From positions 186,001-250,000 of the forward strand of contig NZ_KZ848474.1 of NCBI RefSeq assembly GCF_003327285.1: a stretch of DNA of 64,000 nucleotides. Direction: 5' to 3'. The DNA comes from Microbacterium sorbitolivorans (GTDB taxonomy: Bacteria > Actinomycetota > Actinomycetes > Actinomycetales > Microbacteriaceae). Below, one piece after another: positions 1 to 8,755 of this stretch; positions within the stretch are counted from its first letter, which is position 1; every line of letters begins with the position of its first letter. The position numbers and the translations under genes were made by a program. The notes under the pieces are model-generated. The model ran no database searches. It was given only the letters and a program-made list of their open reading frames with translations, and had not been told where the DNA came from.

Positions 1-722
1 AATCCGGAGCGCTTGCGGTAGGCGGCGGCGAGCTTGTGCACCGAGCGGGGTCCGCCGACGGTGTCGTCGCGGCCGACGAGCAGCAGCGTCGGGGTGTCGG
101 GAAGGCCCCGCGCGGGCAGGCCGAAGAGCTGCGCCGCACCAAGTACACCGAAGAGCTGCACAAGCGGCTTCTGCACCGTGAGCGGATCCGCGAGGGCGTC
201 GTCCTGCACCGCGGGATCCTCGCAGATCCACTCGTTGCCCTTCACGTCCGGGCCGGCCCAGGGCTTGTTGAGGGGGCCGGAGTTGAGGGATCCGGGCCAC
301 CGCAGCGAGCTGCCGATGAGGATCACGGCGTCGTATGCGCCGGGGTGCGCGTTGACGAGCTTCTGAGTGAGGAAGGATCCCCATGAGTGGCCGAGGATGA
401 TGAGCGGCTTACCGGGATTCTCGGAGCGCGCGAGCTGCGACATCTCCCACGCCGACTCGACTGCGGCGGAATGCCCGCCCTTGCCGAGCCTTCCGAGCAG
501 GTCGACGGATCCGTGCTGTTCCATGCCCGTGCGGCCGTGGCCGCGGTGGTCGTCGGCGTACGCGGCCCAGCCCGCGGCGGCGAGTGCCTCGAGCAGCGGG
601 GCGTAGCGGCCGGCGTGTTCGCCGACGCCGTGAAGCACGTGCACCGCTCCGCGGGGCTCGCCTTCCGGGAGGACCCGGTCGTAGTGGATGCGCGTTCCGA
701 GGCTGTCGACGAAGGTGCTCAC
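1..722 (-). CDS. alpha/beta hydrolase (monoacylglycerol lipase-like), 3' end outside window
   Basis: The frame runs off the left edge, leaving the first 240 residues of an alpha/beta hydrolase of the Hydrolase_4 / serine aminopeptidase type. Visible are the oxyanion-hole segment HGVGEH at 31-36, DDHRGHGRTG at 57-66, the nucleophile elbow GHSWGS with Ser113, and a strand ending LLLVGRDDTVGG around 213-224 that should carry the catalytic Asp. The His lies beyond the window. I chose GTG at 722 because the nearby ATG at 724 is followed at once by TGA. Substrate is unknown; acylglycerol or ester hydrolysis is inferred from the family. It is divergent from the marR gene at 792 and shares about 70 bp of upstream DNA with it. 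Confidence 0.8.
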   Translation of the reverse strand, partial: MSTFVDSLGTRIHYDRVLPEGEPRGAVHVLHGVGEHAGRYAPLLEALAAAGWAAYADDHRGHGRTGMEQHGSVDLLGRLGKGGHSAAVESAWEMSQLARSENPGKPLIILGHSWGSFLTQKLVNAHPGAYDAVILIGSSLRWPGSLNSGPLNKPWAGPDVKGNEWICEDPAVQDDALADPLTVQKPLVQLFGVLGAAQLFGLPARGLPDTPTLLLVGRDDTVGGPRSVHKLAAAYRKRSG

Positions 723-763
723 ATGCCGATCATGGCAGATCCGCGCCAGCCATTCCTTTATCC

Positions 764-784
764 AAACTAATGATCTAAACTAAT
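764..784. promoter_or_regulatory. Direct repeats upstream of marR, possible MarR operator
   Basis: The octamer AAACTAAT occurs at 764-771 and 777-784, a 13-bp period, in an AT-rich patch just before the marR start at 792 and between it and the divergent hydrolase. MarR proteins usually bind such sites next to their own gene. The operator assignment is inference. There is no clear Shine-Dalgarno sequence before 792, so translation may be leaderless. Confidence 0.4.
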
Positions 785-791
785 AGTTGAT

Positions 792-1220
792 ATGTCTAAT
801 GAAAAGTTTCGCACTGAAGTCTCCGATGTGCGCGCCGCGACGCTACGCCTCGCCCGCCGGATCCGCCAGCAGCGATCCGTAAAACTCATGACAGACGGGC
901 AATTCGCCGTGCTCGTCGCCCTGCACCTGCACGGGCCGCACACCCTCACCGCCCTCGCCGAGCGCGACGGCGTGACCGCCCCGTCGATGAACCGCACGGT
1001 TAACGCGCTCATCGAACACGACTACGTCTCGCGCGTCACGGATCCGACCGACCGCCGCAAGGTGCAGATCGCGATCAGCGAAGCGGGATCGCAGGTGGTC
1101 ACCGACACGGTCGAGCGGCGCGACATGTGGCTCTCTCAGGTGCTCGAGAACATGACCGAGGCGGAACGATCGACGCTGCACGAGGCGGCGCAGATCATCC
1201 TGCGAGAGGTGCATAAGTAA
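792..1220 (+). CDS. MarR family transcriptional regulator
   Basis: A 142-residue winged helix-turn-helix protein of usual MarR length. The recognition helix region reads LTALAERDGVTAPSMNRTVNALIE (split here as LTALAERDGV then TAPSMNRTVNALIE), followed by the wing VSRVTDPTDRRKVQIAISEAG typical of MarR. Its stop codon shares one base with the start of the following MFS exporter (TAATG at 1218-1222), so the two are cotranscribed. A local drug- or metabolite-responsive repressor of that exporter is the likely role; the ligand cannot be read from the sequence. Two AAACTAAT repeats just upstream are candidate binding sites. Confidence 0.88.
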   Translation: MSNEKFRTEVSDVRAATLRLARRIRQQRSVKLMTDGQFAVLVALHLHGPHTLTALAERDGVTAPSMNRTVNALIEHDYVSRVTDPTDRRKVQIAISEAGSQVVTDTVERRDMWLSQVLENMTEAERSTLHEAAQIILREVHK

Positions 1221-2581
1221 TGAGCTCGATGTTCCGGTCCCTCGGAATCTTCAACTACCGAATATGGTTCATCGGCGCGCTGATCTCGAACATCGGCGCC
1301 TGGATGCAGTCGACCGCGCAAGACTGGGTCGTCCTGACAGAACTGACGAACAACGACGCGACCGCCGTCGGCTTCACGATGGCGTGCCAATTCGGCCCGC
1401 CGCTCGTGCTCGCGGGCGTCGCCGGATCCATCGCCGACCGGTTCGATCGGCGCAAGGTGCTGCTGTTCACGCAGACGATGCTCGGGCTGCTGTCACTGCT
1501 CATCGGAGTGCTCCTGCTGCTGGACGTGCTGACGCTGCCGATGATGCTCACGATCGCGCTCGCAATCGGCGTCACGAACGCGATCGATAACCCCGCGCGC
1601 CAGGCGTTCGTCAGCGACATCGTCAACCGCCACAACGCGTCGAACGCCATCGCCCTCAACTCGACGTCGTTCAACATGGCGCGCCTCATCGGCCCCGCCG
1701 TCGGTAGCCTGCTGCTCATCGCGATGGGCAGCGGATGGGTCTTCATCATCAACGCCGCCACCTTCGCTGCGATGCTTCTCGCGCTCATCTTCATGCGGAA
1801 GAACGAGCTGCAGCCGCGGGTCAAGCCCAAGCGCGGGGCCAACAAGATGGCCGACGGTGCCCGCTACGTCGCGAAGCGCCCCGACCTCATCGTGACCTTC
1901 GTGATGGCCTTCCTCATCGGTGCCTTCGGCATGAACTTCCCGATCTTCGCCTCGACGATGGCGCTCGAGTTCGGGCGCGACGCCGACGGGTATGGTCTCT
2001 TGAGCTCGACCCTGGCGATCGGATCCTTGACGGGCGCACTGCTCGCCGCCCGCCGGTCGCGAGCGCGGTTGCGCGTCGCGATCGTGGCGATCGGTGGCTT
2101 CGGAATCTTCCAGACCCTCGCGGCCTTCACGCCCGCTTACCTGGCCTACGCGGGAGTCTGTATCCTCGTCGGCTTCTGCACCGTCACCTTCATGACGACG
2201 GCAAACGGGTACGTGCAGACGACGACGGATCCGGCCCTGCGCGGGCGCGTTCTCGCCCTGTACCTGGCGGTCACGATGGGATCCACCCCGATCGGCGCCC
2301 CGATCATCGGCTGGATCGCCGACGCCTTCGGCGCGCGCCAGGCGATCTTCACGGGCGGCGTCGCCTCGATCGTCGCGTGCGGGATCGGCGCCGGATGGCT
2401 CGTCTTCTCGGGCCGGCTGCACCGCGCCGACACCGGCGGGTTCAAGTTCGAGCTCGACGAGACGCGGCCCATCAGCATCATCACCGAGGCCATGCCCCAG
2501 GTGCCCTCCACCGACGACACCGTCTCACTCGCAACGTCGGCGCAGCCGGTGCTGAAGGCCCGCTCGAACGACAAGAAGTAG
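1220..2581 (+). CDS. MFS transporter (MFS_3/DHA3-like exporter)
   Basis: A 453-residue membrane protein with about twelve hydrophobic segments. The N-terminus (RIWFIGALISNIGAWMQSTA) and the cytoplasmic loop DRFDRRK after the second segment are typical of the MFS_3 group, which includes enterobactin and macrolide exporters. About 50 polar residues follow the last segment. Translation is coupled to the preceding MarR gene by a one-base overlap, which suggests efflux of a toxic compound controlled by that regulator. Substrate unknown. Transcription probably ends at the long hairpin directly after the stop codon. Confidence 0.85.
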   Translation: MSSMFRSLGIFNYRIWFIGALISNIGAWMQSTAQDWVVLTELTNNDATAVGFTMACQFGPPLVLAGVAGSIADRFDRRKVLLFTQTMLGLLSLLIGVLLLLDVLTLPMMLTIALAIGVTNAIDNPARQAFVSDIVNRHNASNAIALNSTSFNMARLIGPAVGSLLLIAMGSGWVFIINAATFAAMLLALIFMRKNELQPRVKPKRGANKMADGARYVAKRPDLIVTFVMAFLIGAFGMNFPIFASTMALEFGRDADGYGLLSSTLAIGSLTGALLAARRSRARLRVAIVAIGGFGIFQTLAAFTPAYLAYAGVCILVGFCTVTFMTTANGYVQTTTDPALRGRVLALYLAVTMGSTPIGAPIIGWIADAFGARQAIFTGGVASIVACGIGAGWLVFSGRLHRADTGGFKFELDETRPISIITEAMPQVPSTDDTVSLATSAQPVLKARSNDKK

Positions 2582-2635
2582 GGTCGCCAAAAATGTCGCC
2601 CCACCGGCCGGTGGGGCGACATTTTTTGGCGACCC
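2581..2635. terminator. Bidirectional terminator hairpin between convergent MFS genes
   Basis: Nearly perfect inverted repeat with arms of about 27 bases starting GGGTCGCC and ending GGCGACCC, with A- and T-runs in the arms and only one bulged base. It begins at the stop codon of the MFS gene ending at 2581 and faces the convergent MFS gene ending at 2680, so it can serve both directions. Confidence 0.8.
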
Positions 2636-2679
2636 TCCCACGCGCAACTCCCGCGGGCGCGCCCCTCGGCGGGAAGGCG

Positions 2680-4044
2680 TCAGTCGGCGAGCTGGCCGAG
2701 CGTGCGGGGGCGCACGATGAGCCAGAGCGACAGGATCCCGACGAGCGAACAGGCCATCATGATGGCGGCCATCGACATCGGGCTGATGCCGCCCGTCCAC
2801 GCCGAAACCACCGCGACGAGCGGCGAGACGACACCGGCGATGCCGTTGTTCGCGGCGCCGAGCACGCTCGCCGCGGTCCCCGCAGCCTCGGGGTGACGGT
2901 CGAGCGCGAGCACCTGGGCGCACGGGAACGTGAATCCGCACGACGTCATGAAGAAGAACAGCGGGATGATGACACCCCAGGGCCCCTCGATCAGCTCGGC
3001 GCAGATCGGGATCGCGATCGCCGCGAGGAGCAGCGCGGCCGTCGAGTACGCCAGAACCCACTGCGGGCCGAACCTCGCGGCGAGGCGCGCGGCGGTCTGG
3101 TTGCCGATGATGAGACCGACGGAGTTCATCGCGAAGATCAGGCCGTACTGCAGGGTCGACAGCCCGTAGCCCTGCTGGAACAGGAACGACGAGACCGACA
3201 GATACGAGAAGAGGCCCGAGAATGTCATGCCGCCGATCAGCAGCACGCCGACGAAGACGCGGTCGCTGAACACGACGCGATAGCGGTGCCGGATCGACAC
3301 CTTCTCGGCCGTCGCGCGATCGCCCTTCGGCCGTGTCTCCGGCAGCGCGAAAAGCGCGCACACAAGGATCAGCGCGGCGTAGGCCGCGAGCACGACGAAG
3401 ATGCCGCGCCACGGGATCACCTGCAGCAGAGCGGATCCGGCGAGCGGCGCGATCACCGGGGCAAGCCCCGAGACGAGCGCGAGTCGCGAGAGCATCACGA
3501 CGAGGCGGCGCCCGCCGAAGAGGTCGCGCACCATCGCCATCGCGACGACGGCGCCACCCGCGGCACCCATACCCATGAGGATCCGGGCCCCGCCCAGGAC
3601 GAGCAGGTTCGGCGCGAAGACCGCGATGACGCTCGCGACGAGGTGCAGCACCGTCGAGACAAGCAGGGGCGTGCGGCGCCCGACGACATCGCTGAGCGGG
3701 CCGACAATCAGCTGGCCGAGCGCGAAACCAACCATCGTGCCGGTGAGCGTCAACTGCACCGCGCCCTCGGTCGCGCCAAACTCACCCTGCAGTAGCGGGA
3801 ACGCCGGCAGGTACATGTCGACCGTGAACGGACCGAGCGCGGTCAGGGCGCCGAGAAGCAGCACGTATCCGAACAGGCGACCGGACGAGAGCTTGTCGCC
3901 CGGGTGCTTGTGGGCGACCTCGGATCCGGCCTCGCGCACGCTGTCAGGAACGTGGATGTGCCCGGTGGGGACCGCGATCAGGCCCGTTGATACGGGAATC
4001 ATGCCCGTCTCGGGGTAAGCGTCTTCGCGGTTGTCCTCGGTCAT
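2680..4044 (-). CDS. Bcr/CflA family multidrug efflux MFS transporter
   Basis: A 454-residue protein with about twelve membrane segments and the DHA1 Bcr/CflA pattern: FTVDMYLPAFP in the first segment, QLIVGPLSDVVGRRTPLL in loop 2-3, and GGARILMGMGAAGGAVVAMAMVRDLF around the fourth segment. The first 50 residues are a hydrophilic extension longer than in most relatives. The start at 4044 is supported by AGGAGAAG directly before it. It probably exports drugs or dipeptides by proton antiport. A short palindrome upstream may be its operator. It is convergent with the other MFS gene and not part of the rhamnose operon. Confidence 0.86.
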   Translation of the reverse strand: MTEDNREDAYPETGMIPVSTGLIAVPTGHIHVPDSVREAGSEVAHKHPGDKLSSGRLFGYVLLLGALTALGPFTVDMYLPAFPLLQGEFGATEGAVQLTLTGTMVGFALGQLIVGPLSDVVGRRTPLLVSTVLHLVASVIAVFAPNLLVLGGARILMGMGAAGGAVVAMAMVRDLFGGRRLVVMLSRLALVSGLAPVIAPLAGSALLQVIPWRGIFVVLAAYAALILVCALFALPETRPKGDRATAEKVSIRHRYRVVFSDRVFVGVLLIGGMTFSGLFSYLSVSSFLFQQGYGLSTLQYGLIFAMNSVGLIIGNQTAARLAARFGPQWVLAYSTAALLLAAIAIPICAELIEGPWGVIIPLFFFMTSCGFTFPCAQVLALDRHPEAAGTAASVLGAANNGIAGVVSPLVAVVSAWTGGISPMSMAAIMMACSLVGILSLWLIVRPRTLGQLAD

Positions 4045-4053
4045 CTCTTCTCC

Positions 4054-4071
4054 TTTACAACGTGATGTAAA
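4054..4071. promoter_or_regulatory. Palindrome TTTAC-N8-GTAAA upstream of the Bcr/CflA exporter
   Basis: An 18-bp inverted repeat lies 9-27 bp upstream of the exporter start, overlapping the ribosome-binding region. Its size and place fit a repressor operator, but no adjacent regulator gene points to the protein that would bind it. Confidence 0.35.
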
Positions 4072-4126
4072 ACGCTACTCGCCGAGCCACCCCGCCCGCG
4101 CACAATTCCTCAAGTCTCCGCCGAAA

Positions 4127-4183
4127 CGTCAATTCTCCGCGCGGTCATCTGTGAATCACAGATGACCGCGCGGAGAATTGACG
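4127..4183. repeat. Perfect 57-bp palindrome between rhaB and the MFS gene
   Basis: Two exact 28-base arms (left arm begins CGTCAATTCTCCGCG) with a single central base at 4155. It lies 22 bp beyond the rhaB stop codon, so it can act as a factor-independent terminator for the rhamnose transcript, although no T-run follows it. Confidence 0.8.
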
Positions 4184-4204
4184 GCAGGGGGCGAAAGTGA
4201 GGAG

Positions 4205-5620
4205 TTAGCGGGACGCCGGGACGTAGCGCTTCGGCGGGAACGCCGCGGCGACGGCCTCGCGCATCTCGTCAAGCTCGCCCTCGACATAGCCCGCGGCGCG
4301 GCCCTGCACGAGCAGGTTGCCGATCGCGGTCGCCTCGACCGGGCCCGCCTCGACCACGACGCCCGCACGGTCGGCGGTGCGCTGGCAGAGCAGCTGGTTG
4401 AGGGATCCGCCGCCGACGATATGGATCGTCTCGACGGGGATCCCGCTGAGCTCGCTCGCCGTGCGCACCGCGCCCGCGAACGCCTCGGCGAGGCTCTCGA
4501 CGATCGAGCGCGCGAACTCGGCGCGCGTCGACGGCACGGGCTGGCCGTTGGCCGACAGCCACTGGGCGATCCGGCCCGGCATGTCGCCCGGGGGCATGAA
4601 CACGGGGTCATTCGCGTCGAAGACGCCGATCTCGCCCGTGACCTCGGCGGCCTCGGCGAGCAGCGCCGGCAGGTCGATCTTCTCGTCTGAGCCGCGCTCC
4701 CACTCGCGGATCGACTCGCTCAGCAGCCACAGGCCCATGACGTTGTGCAAGAAGCGGGTGCGGCCGAACGCGCCGCCCTCGTTCGTGAAGTTGTGCTCGC
4801 GCGCGGCGTCGGTCAGCACGGGCTCGCGCGTCTCGACGCCCACGAGGCCCCACGTGCCGCACGAGATGTAGGCGGCGCGATCGGCCTTCATCGGCACGGC
4901 GACGACGGCAGAGGCCGTGTCATGCGAGCCGACGGCAACGACCGGCGCGGATCCGCCGAGCTCCTTCGCGACCGACGGAAGCAGCTCACCGATCGCCTCG
5001 CCCGGATCGACGAGCTTCGGGAAGATGCGGGTCGGCAGACCGAGCTTCTCGGCGAGTTCGAGATCCCATTCCTTCGTGGTCACGTCGAGCAGGCCGGTTG
5101 TCGACGCGTTGGTGCGCTCGGCGACCTTCTCGCCCGTGAGGAGCCACGCGAACAGGTCGGGCACGAGCAGCATCGCGTCGGCCGCATCTGTCACGCCCTG
5201 TTCGCAGGCGAGCTGGTAGAGCGTGTTGAACGGCAGGAACTGCAGGCCGTTGCGGCGATAGAGCTCTTCGAAGCTCGCCACGTCGTGCACGGCCTCGACG
5301 CCGGCGGCGGTGCGCTCATCGCGATAGTGGAAGGGCGTGCCGAGCATGCGATCGCCACGCAGCAGCGCGTAGTCGACGGCCCATGAGTCGATGCCGATCG
5401 AGGCGATGTCCGGGGCGACGCGGAAGGCCTCGCGGAGGCCATCGCGCACGCCGCGGTACAGCGCCATGAGATCCCACTGCAGACCGCCCGGGGTCTGGAT
5501 GGGCTCGTTGAGGAAGCGTCCGACGGTCTCCATCTCGATGGATCCGTCGATGAAGCGGCCGACGATGACGCGGCCGCTGGTCGCGCCGAGGTCAACTGCG
5601 GCAACTGAACCAGTAGTCAT
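4205..5620 (-). CDS. rhaB: Rhamnulokinase
   Basis: A 471-residue FGGY sugar kinase of normal rhamnulokinase length that would phosphorylate L-rhamnulose to L-rhamnulose 1-phosphate in the cytoplasm. The N-terminal ATPase motif VAAVDLGATSGRVIVGRF, the GIDSWAVDYAL segment with its catalytic Asp near residue 85, and the C-terminal nucleotide loop HIVGGGSLNQLLCQ are all present. The start at 5620 has GGAG six bases upstream. It is the most downstream gene of the minus-strand rhamnose set, 74 bp after the fused aldolase/dehydrogenase with a hairpin between them, so its expression may be lower than that of the upstream gene. Confidence 0.92.
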   Translation of the reverse strand: MTTGSVAAVDLGATSGRVIVGRFIDGSIEMETVGRFLNEPIQTPGGLQWDLMALYRGVRDGLREAFRVAPDIASIGIDSWAVDYALLRGDRMLGTPFHYRDERTAAGVEAVHDVASFEELYRRNGLQFLPFNTLYQLACEQGVTDAADAMLLVPDLFAWLLTGEKVAERTNASTTGLLDVTTKEWDLELAEKLGLPTRIFPKLVDPGEAIGELLPSVAKELGGSAPVVAVGSHDTASAVVAVPMKADRAAYISCGTWGLVGVETREPVLTDAAREHNFTNEGGAFGRTRFLHNVMGLWLLSESIREWERGSDEKIDLPALLAEAAEVTGEIGVFDANDPVFMPPGDMPGRIAQWLSANGQPVPSTRAEFARSIVESLAEAFAGAVRTASELSGIPVETIHIVGGGSLNQLLCQRTADRAGVVVEAGPVEATAIGNLLVQGRAAGYVEGELDEMREAVAAAFPPKRYVPASR

Positions 5621-5644
5621 TGTGTTCTCCAGATGCGGCGCGGC

Positions 5645-5675
5645 GGGCGCGGATCCCGAAAGAGGATCCGCGCCC
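5645..5675. terminator. Hairpin between the aldolase fusion and rhaB
   Basis: Perfect 12-bp arms (GGGCGCGGATCC and its complement) separated by seven bases, starting 20 bp after the aldolase stop codon. There is no T-run, so it is more likely an attenuator or an mRNA-stabilising stem than a full stop, since rhaB follows in the same direction. Confidence 0.55.
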
Positions 5676-5694
5676 GCGCACGTCGTCGGTTAGA

Positions 5695-7731
5695 TCAGCG
5701 GACGAATGCCTGCGCGACGCCCGAGTCGACCGGGATGTGCAGACCGGTCGTGCGGCTGAGCTCGGGGCCCGTTAGCACGAAGACCGCGTCGGCGACGTTC
5801 TCGGGAACGACCTCGCGCTTGAGGATGGTGCGGTTCGCGTAGAACTGACCGAGGTCCTCTTCCTTGACGCCGTAGGTCGCGGCGCGGTTCGCGCCCCAAC
5901 CGGCGGCGAAGATGCCGGATCCGCGGACGACGCCGTCGGGGTTGATGCCGTTGACGCGCACGCCGTGCTCGCCGAGCTCGACCGCGAGAAGGCGCACCTG
6001 GTGGGCCTGGTCGGCCTTGGTGGCCGAGTACGCGATGTTGTTCGGGCCGGCGAAGACCGAGTTCTTCGACGAGATGTAGATGATGTCGCCGCCCATGCCC
6101 TGCTGGATGAGGGGCAGTGCCGCGGCCTTCGAGACGAGGAACGAGCCCTTCGCCATGACGTCGTGCTGCAGATCCCAGTCCTTCTCGGTGGTCTCGAGGA
6201 GGGGCTTCGAGAGCGAGAGGCCAGCGTTGTTCACGACGAGGTCGATACCGCCGAACGCGAGGAGCGTAGCGTCGATCGCGGCCTGAACACCGTCGGCGTC
6301 GGCGACGTTTGCGGCGACGCCGATCGCGACATCGGTGTTACCGAGCTCGGCAGCGGCGGCCTGTGCCTTCTCGAGGTCGAGGTCGGCGACGACGACGCAT
6401 GCGCCTTCCTTGGCCAGGCGGGTGGCGATGGCCTTGCCGATGCCCGAGGCGGCACCGGTCACGAAGGCGACGCGGCCCTGGTGGGTCTTCGGCTTGGGCA
6501 TGCGCTGGAGCTTGGCCTCTTCGAGGGCCCAGTACTCGATGCGGAACTTCTCTTCGTCCGAGATGGGGGCGTAGGTCGAGAGCGACTCGGCGCCGCGCAT
6601 CACGTTGATGGCGTTGATGTAGAACTCGCCGGCAACGCGGGCGGTCTGCTTGTTCTTGCCATAGCTGAACATGCCGACGCCCGGAACGAGGACGATGAGC
6701 GGATCCGCGCCGCGCATCGCGGGGCTCTCATCGGTCGCGTACGCGTCGTAGTAGGCCGCGTAGTCGGCACGGTAGGCCTCGTGCAGCTCCTTGAGGCGCG
6801 CGATCGAGTCTTCGACCGAGGCGTCAGCCGGCAGGTCGAGGATCATCGGCTTGACCTTGGTGCGCAGGAAGTGGTCCGGGCAGCTCGTGCCGAGGGCGGC
6901 GAGCTCGGGGGCGCGCTCCGAGGCGAGGAAGTCGGTGACGACGGCGGCGTCGGTGAAGTGGCCGACCATGGGGGCGTCGTGCGATGCGAGGCCGCGAATG
7001 GTCGCGGCGAGCGCGGCGGCCTTCGCGAGGCGCTCGGCCTCGGGCAGCGCCTCGTAGCCGGCGCGGACGCCACCGAAGGGGTTCGCTTTGCCGTTGTCGT
7101 TGATGTAGGCCTCGGCGGTCTCGATGATCCAGAGCGAGTTGCGCTCCGACTCTTCCGAGGTGTCGCCCCAGGCGGTGATGCCGTGGCCGCCGAGGATCGT
7201 GCCGATCGCCTGCGGGTTGGCCTTCTTGATCTCGGCGATGTCGAGGCCGAGCTGGAAGCCGGGGCGGCGCCACGGAACCCAGACGACCTTGTCGCCGAAG
7301 ATCTTCTTCGTGAGCTCTTCGCCGTCGGCGGCGGTCGCGATGGCGATGCCCGAGTCGGGGTGCAGGTGGTCGACGTGCGCGGCGTCGACGAGGCCGTGCA
7401 TGGCGGTGTCGATCGACGGGGCGGCGCCGCCCTTGCCGTGCAGGCAGTAGTCGAACGCGGCGACCATCTCGTCCTCGCGGTCGAGGCCCGGGTACACGTT
7501 CACGAGGGCGCGCATGCGGTCGAGGCGCAGCGCGGCGAGGCCCGACTCCGTCAGCGTGCCGAGGTCTCCGCCGGATCCCTTGACCCAGAGCAGCTCGACC
7601 GGCTCGCCCGTGACGGGGTCGATCTCGGTGCCCTTGGCGGAGGTGTTTCCGCCGGCGTAGTTGGTGTTCTTCGGGTCGGAACCGAGGCGGTTCGACCGGG
7701 TGATGAGGTCTGCGACGGTGGGGTTCGTCAT
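5695..7731 (-). CDS. rhaEW: Bifunctional rhamnulose-1-phosphate aldolase / short-chain (lactaldehyde) dehydrogenase
   Basis: A fusion of about 678 residues. Residues 1-400 or so are a class II aldolase/adducin domain with the metal-binding HVDHLHPDSG and GGHG histidines; they would split L-rhamnulose 1-phosphate into DHAP and L-lactaldehyde. The last 260 residues are a Rossmann short-chain dehydrogenase with TGAASGIGKAIA and YSATKAD, expected to act on the lactaldehyde. This fused form is known from Gram-positive bacteria and some rhizobia. I place the start at 7731 (MTNPTVADL) because AGGAA lies six bases upstream; a start about 33 codons earlier lacks one. It follows the DeoR gene by 103 bp and precedes rhaB. 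Confidence 0.9.
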   Translation of the reverse strand: MTNPTVADLITRSNRLGSDPKNTNYAGGNTSAKGTEIDPVTGEPVELLWVKGSGGDLGTLTESGLAALRLDRMRALVNVYPGLDREDEMVAAFDYCLHGKGGAAPSIDTAMHGLVDAAHVDHLHPDSGIAIATAADGEELTKKIFGDKVVWVPWRRPGFQLGLDIAEIKKANPQAIGTILGGHGITAWGDTSEESERNSLWIIETAEAYINDNGKANPFGGVRAGYEALPEAERLAKAAALAATIRGLASHDAPMVGHFTDAAVVTDFLASERAPELAALGTSCPDHFLRTKVKPMILDLPADASVEDSIARLKELHEAYRADYAAYYDAYATDESPAMRGADPLIVLVPGVGMFSYGKNKQTARVAGEFYINAINVMRGAESLSTYAPISDEEKFRIEYWALEEAKLQRMPKPKTHQGRVAFVTGAASGIGKAIATRLAKEGACVVVADLDLEKAQAAAAELGNTDVAIGVAANVADADGVQAAIDATLLAFGGIDLVVNNAGLSLSKPLLETTEKDWDLQHDVMAKGSFLVSKAAALPLIQQGMGGDIIYISSKNSVFAGPNNIAYSATKADQAHQVRLLAVELGEHGVRVNGINPDGVVRGSGIFAAGWGANRAATYGVKEEDLGQFYANRTILKREVVPENVADAVFVLTGPELSRTTGLHIPVDSGVAQAFVR

Positions 7732-7834
7732 GAGATTCCTAACGCGGCGAAAAATGGGCGACAGCGACAGTGCGTCACCCGTGATGTTACTTGTTGTAAT
7801 TCTCACATCTTCTAACGCGGAGCGCAACATCGGG

Positions 7835-8596
7835 TTAACGAATCTCGACGATGCCCCGATACGGATCCAGCAGCGGATCGGTCGGATCCAGCTCAGTCAC
7901 GAGCAACTCGACGTCGCCCCAGTCGATTCCGCGCGCCATTCCGGGGCGGCCGAGCTTCGTCGAGTCGACCAGCATGATCACGCGCTCGGATCCGCGGGCG
8001 AACTCGCGCTTGACCTGCGCCTCCTCGAGCGACACGTCGCTCGCACCGTGCTCGACGTCGATTCCCGCGCCGCTCGCGAACAGCATCGAGTACCGCGCCT
8101 CGGAGGCGAAGCGGCAGGCCATCGGCCCGACGAGGCTGCCCGTCAGCTCGTCGGCCTGACCGCCCGTGAGCGTCGCCCGCGTGACGCCCGCGCGCCGGAG
8201 CGCGCCGAAGTTCTCCCACGAGTTCGTCACAACGACGAGGTCGTCGTGCTGGCCGAGCTGCTCCGCGAGCACGCCCGCGGTCGTCGACGCGTCGAGCGCG
8301 ATCGCCCCGTGGGCGGGAACGAGGTCGAGCACTTTCTGCGCGATCCGCGCCTTCGCCTGGCGGCGCTGCGCCATGCGCTCGCCGAACGGGCGGGGTCCAA
8401 CCGCCCTGGTGGCGCCGCCGCGCACGCGGCGCGCGAGCCCCTCCTGCTCGAGTCCATCGAGGTCGCGACGAATCGTCATCTCGGAGACCCCGAGGGCCGC
8501 CGCGGCCTCCGCGAGCTGCACGCTGCCCGCGCTCTCGAGCATCTCCACAAGCGCCTTCTTGCGCTGTTCTCCGTGCACGGAACTCGTTGTCGACAT
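7835..8596 (-). CDS. DeoR family transcriptional regulator (rhamnose locus)
   Basis: About 253 residues with an N-terminal DeoR helix-turn-helix (GSVQLAEAAAALGVSEMTIR near residues 26-45) and a C-terminal sugar-phosphate sensor domain with ALDASTTAGVLAEQL. The ATG at 8596 is used here; a GTG at 8605 in the same frame is possible and neither has a strong ribosome-binding site. It lies between rhaI and the aldolase fusion, all on the same strand, so local control of rhamnose genes in response to a phosphorylated intermediate is likely. The 103 bp between it and the aldolase gene may hold a regulated promoter. Confidence 0.85.
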   Translation of the reverse strand: MSTTSSVHGEQRKKALVEMLESAGSVQLAEAAAALGVSEMTIRRDLDGLEQEGLARRVRGGATRAVGPRPFGERMAQRRQAKARIAQKVLDLVPAHGAIALDASTTAGVLAEQLGQHDDLVVVTNSWENFGALRRAGVTRATLTGGQADELTGSLVGPMACRFASEARYSMLFASGAGIDVEHGASDVSLEEAQVKREFARGSERVIMLVDSTKLGRPGMARGIDWGDVELLVTELDPTDPLLDPYRGIVEIR

Positions 8597-8709
8597 ACCC
8601 TGCACCGTATCGCGCGGCGCGCGGAATCCCCGAGCCGGGGTGCGTGACAGGACGCAAAGCGGCCCGTCGCTTTCCCGCGCGTCGGAACGCCTTCGGTTGC
8701 GAAACGCGA

Positions 8710-8736
8710 AAGGGCGGATCCACTGGATCCGCCCTT
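8710..8736. terminator. Terminator hairpin after rhaI
   Basis: Perfect 12-bp arms AAGGGCGGATCC and complement with a three-base loop, placed 20-46 bp beyond the rhaI stop codon on the minus strand. It separates the rhaM-rhaI unit from the downstream DeoR gene. Confidence 0.7.
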
Positions 8737-8755
8737 CTGCGTTACCGCATGCGCT

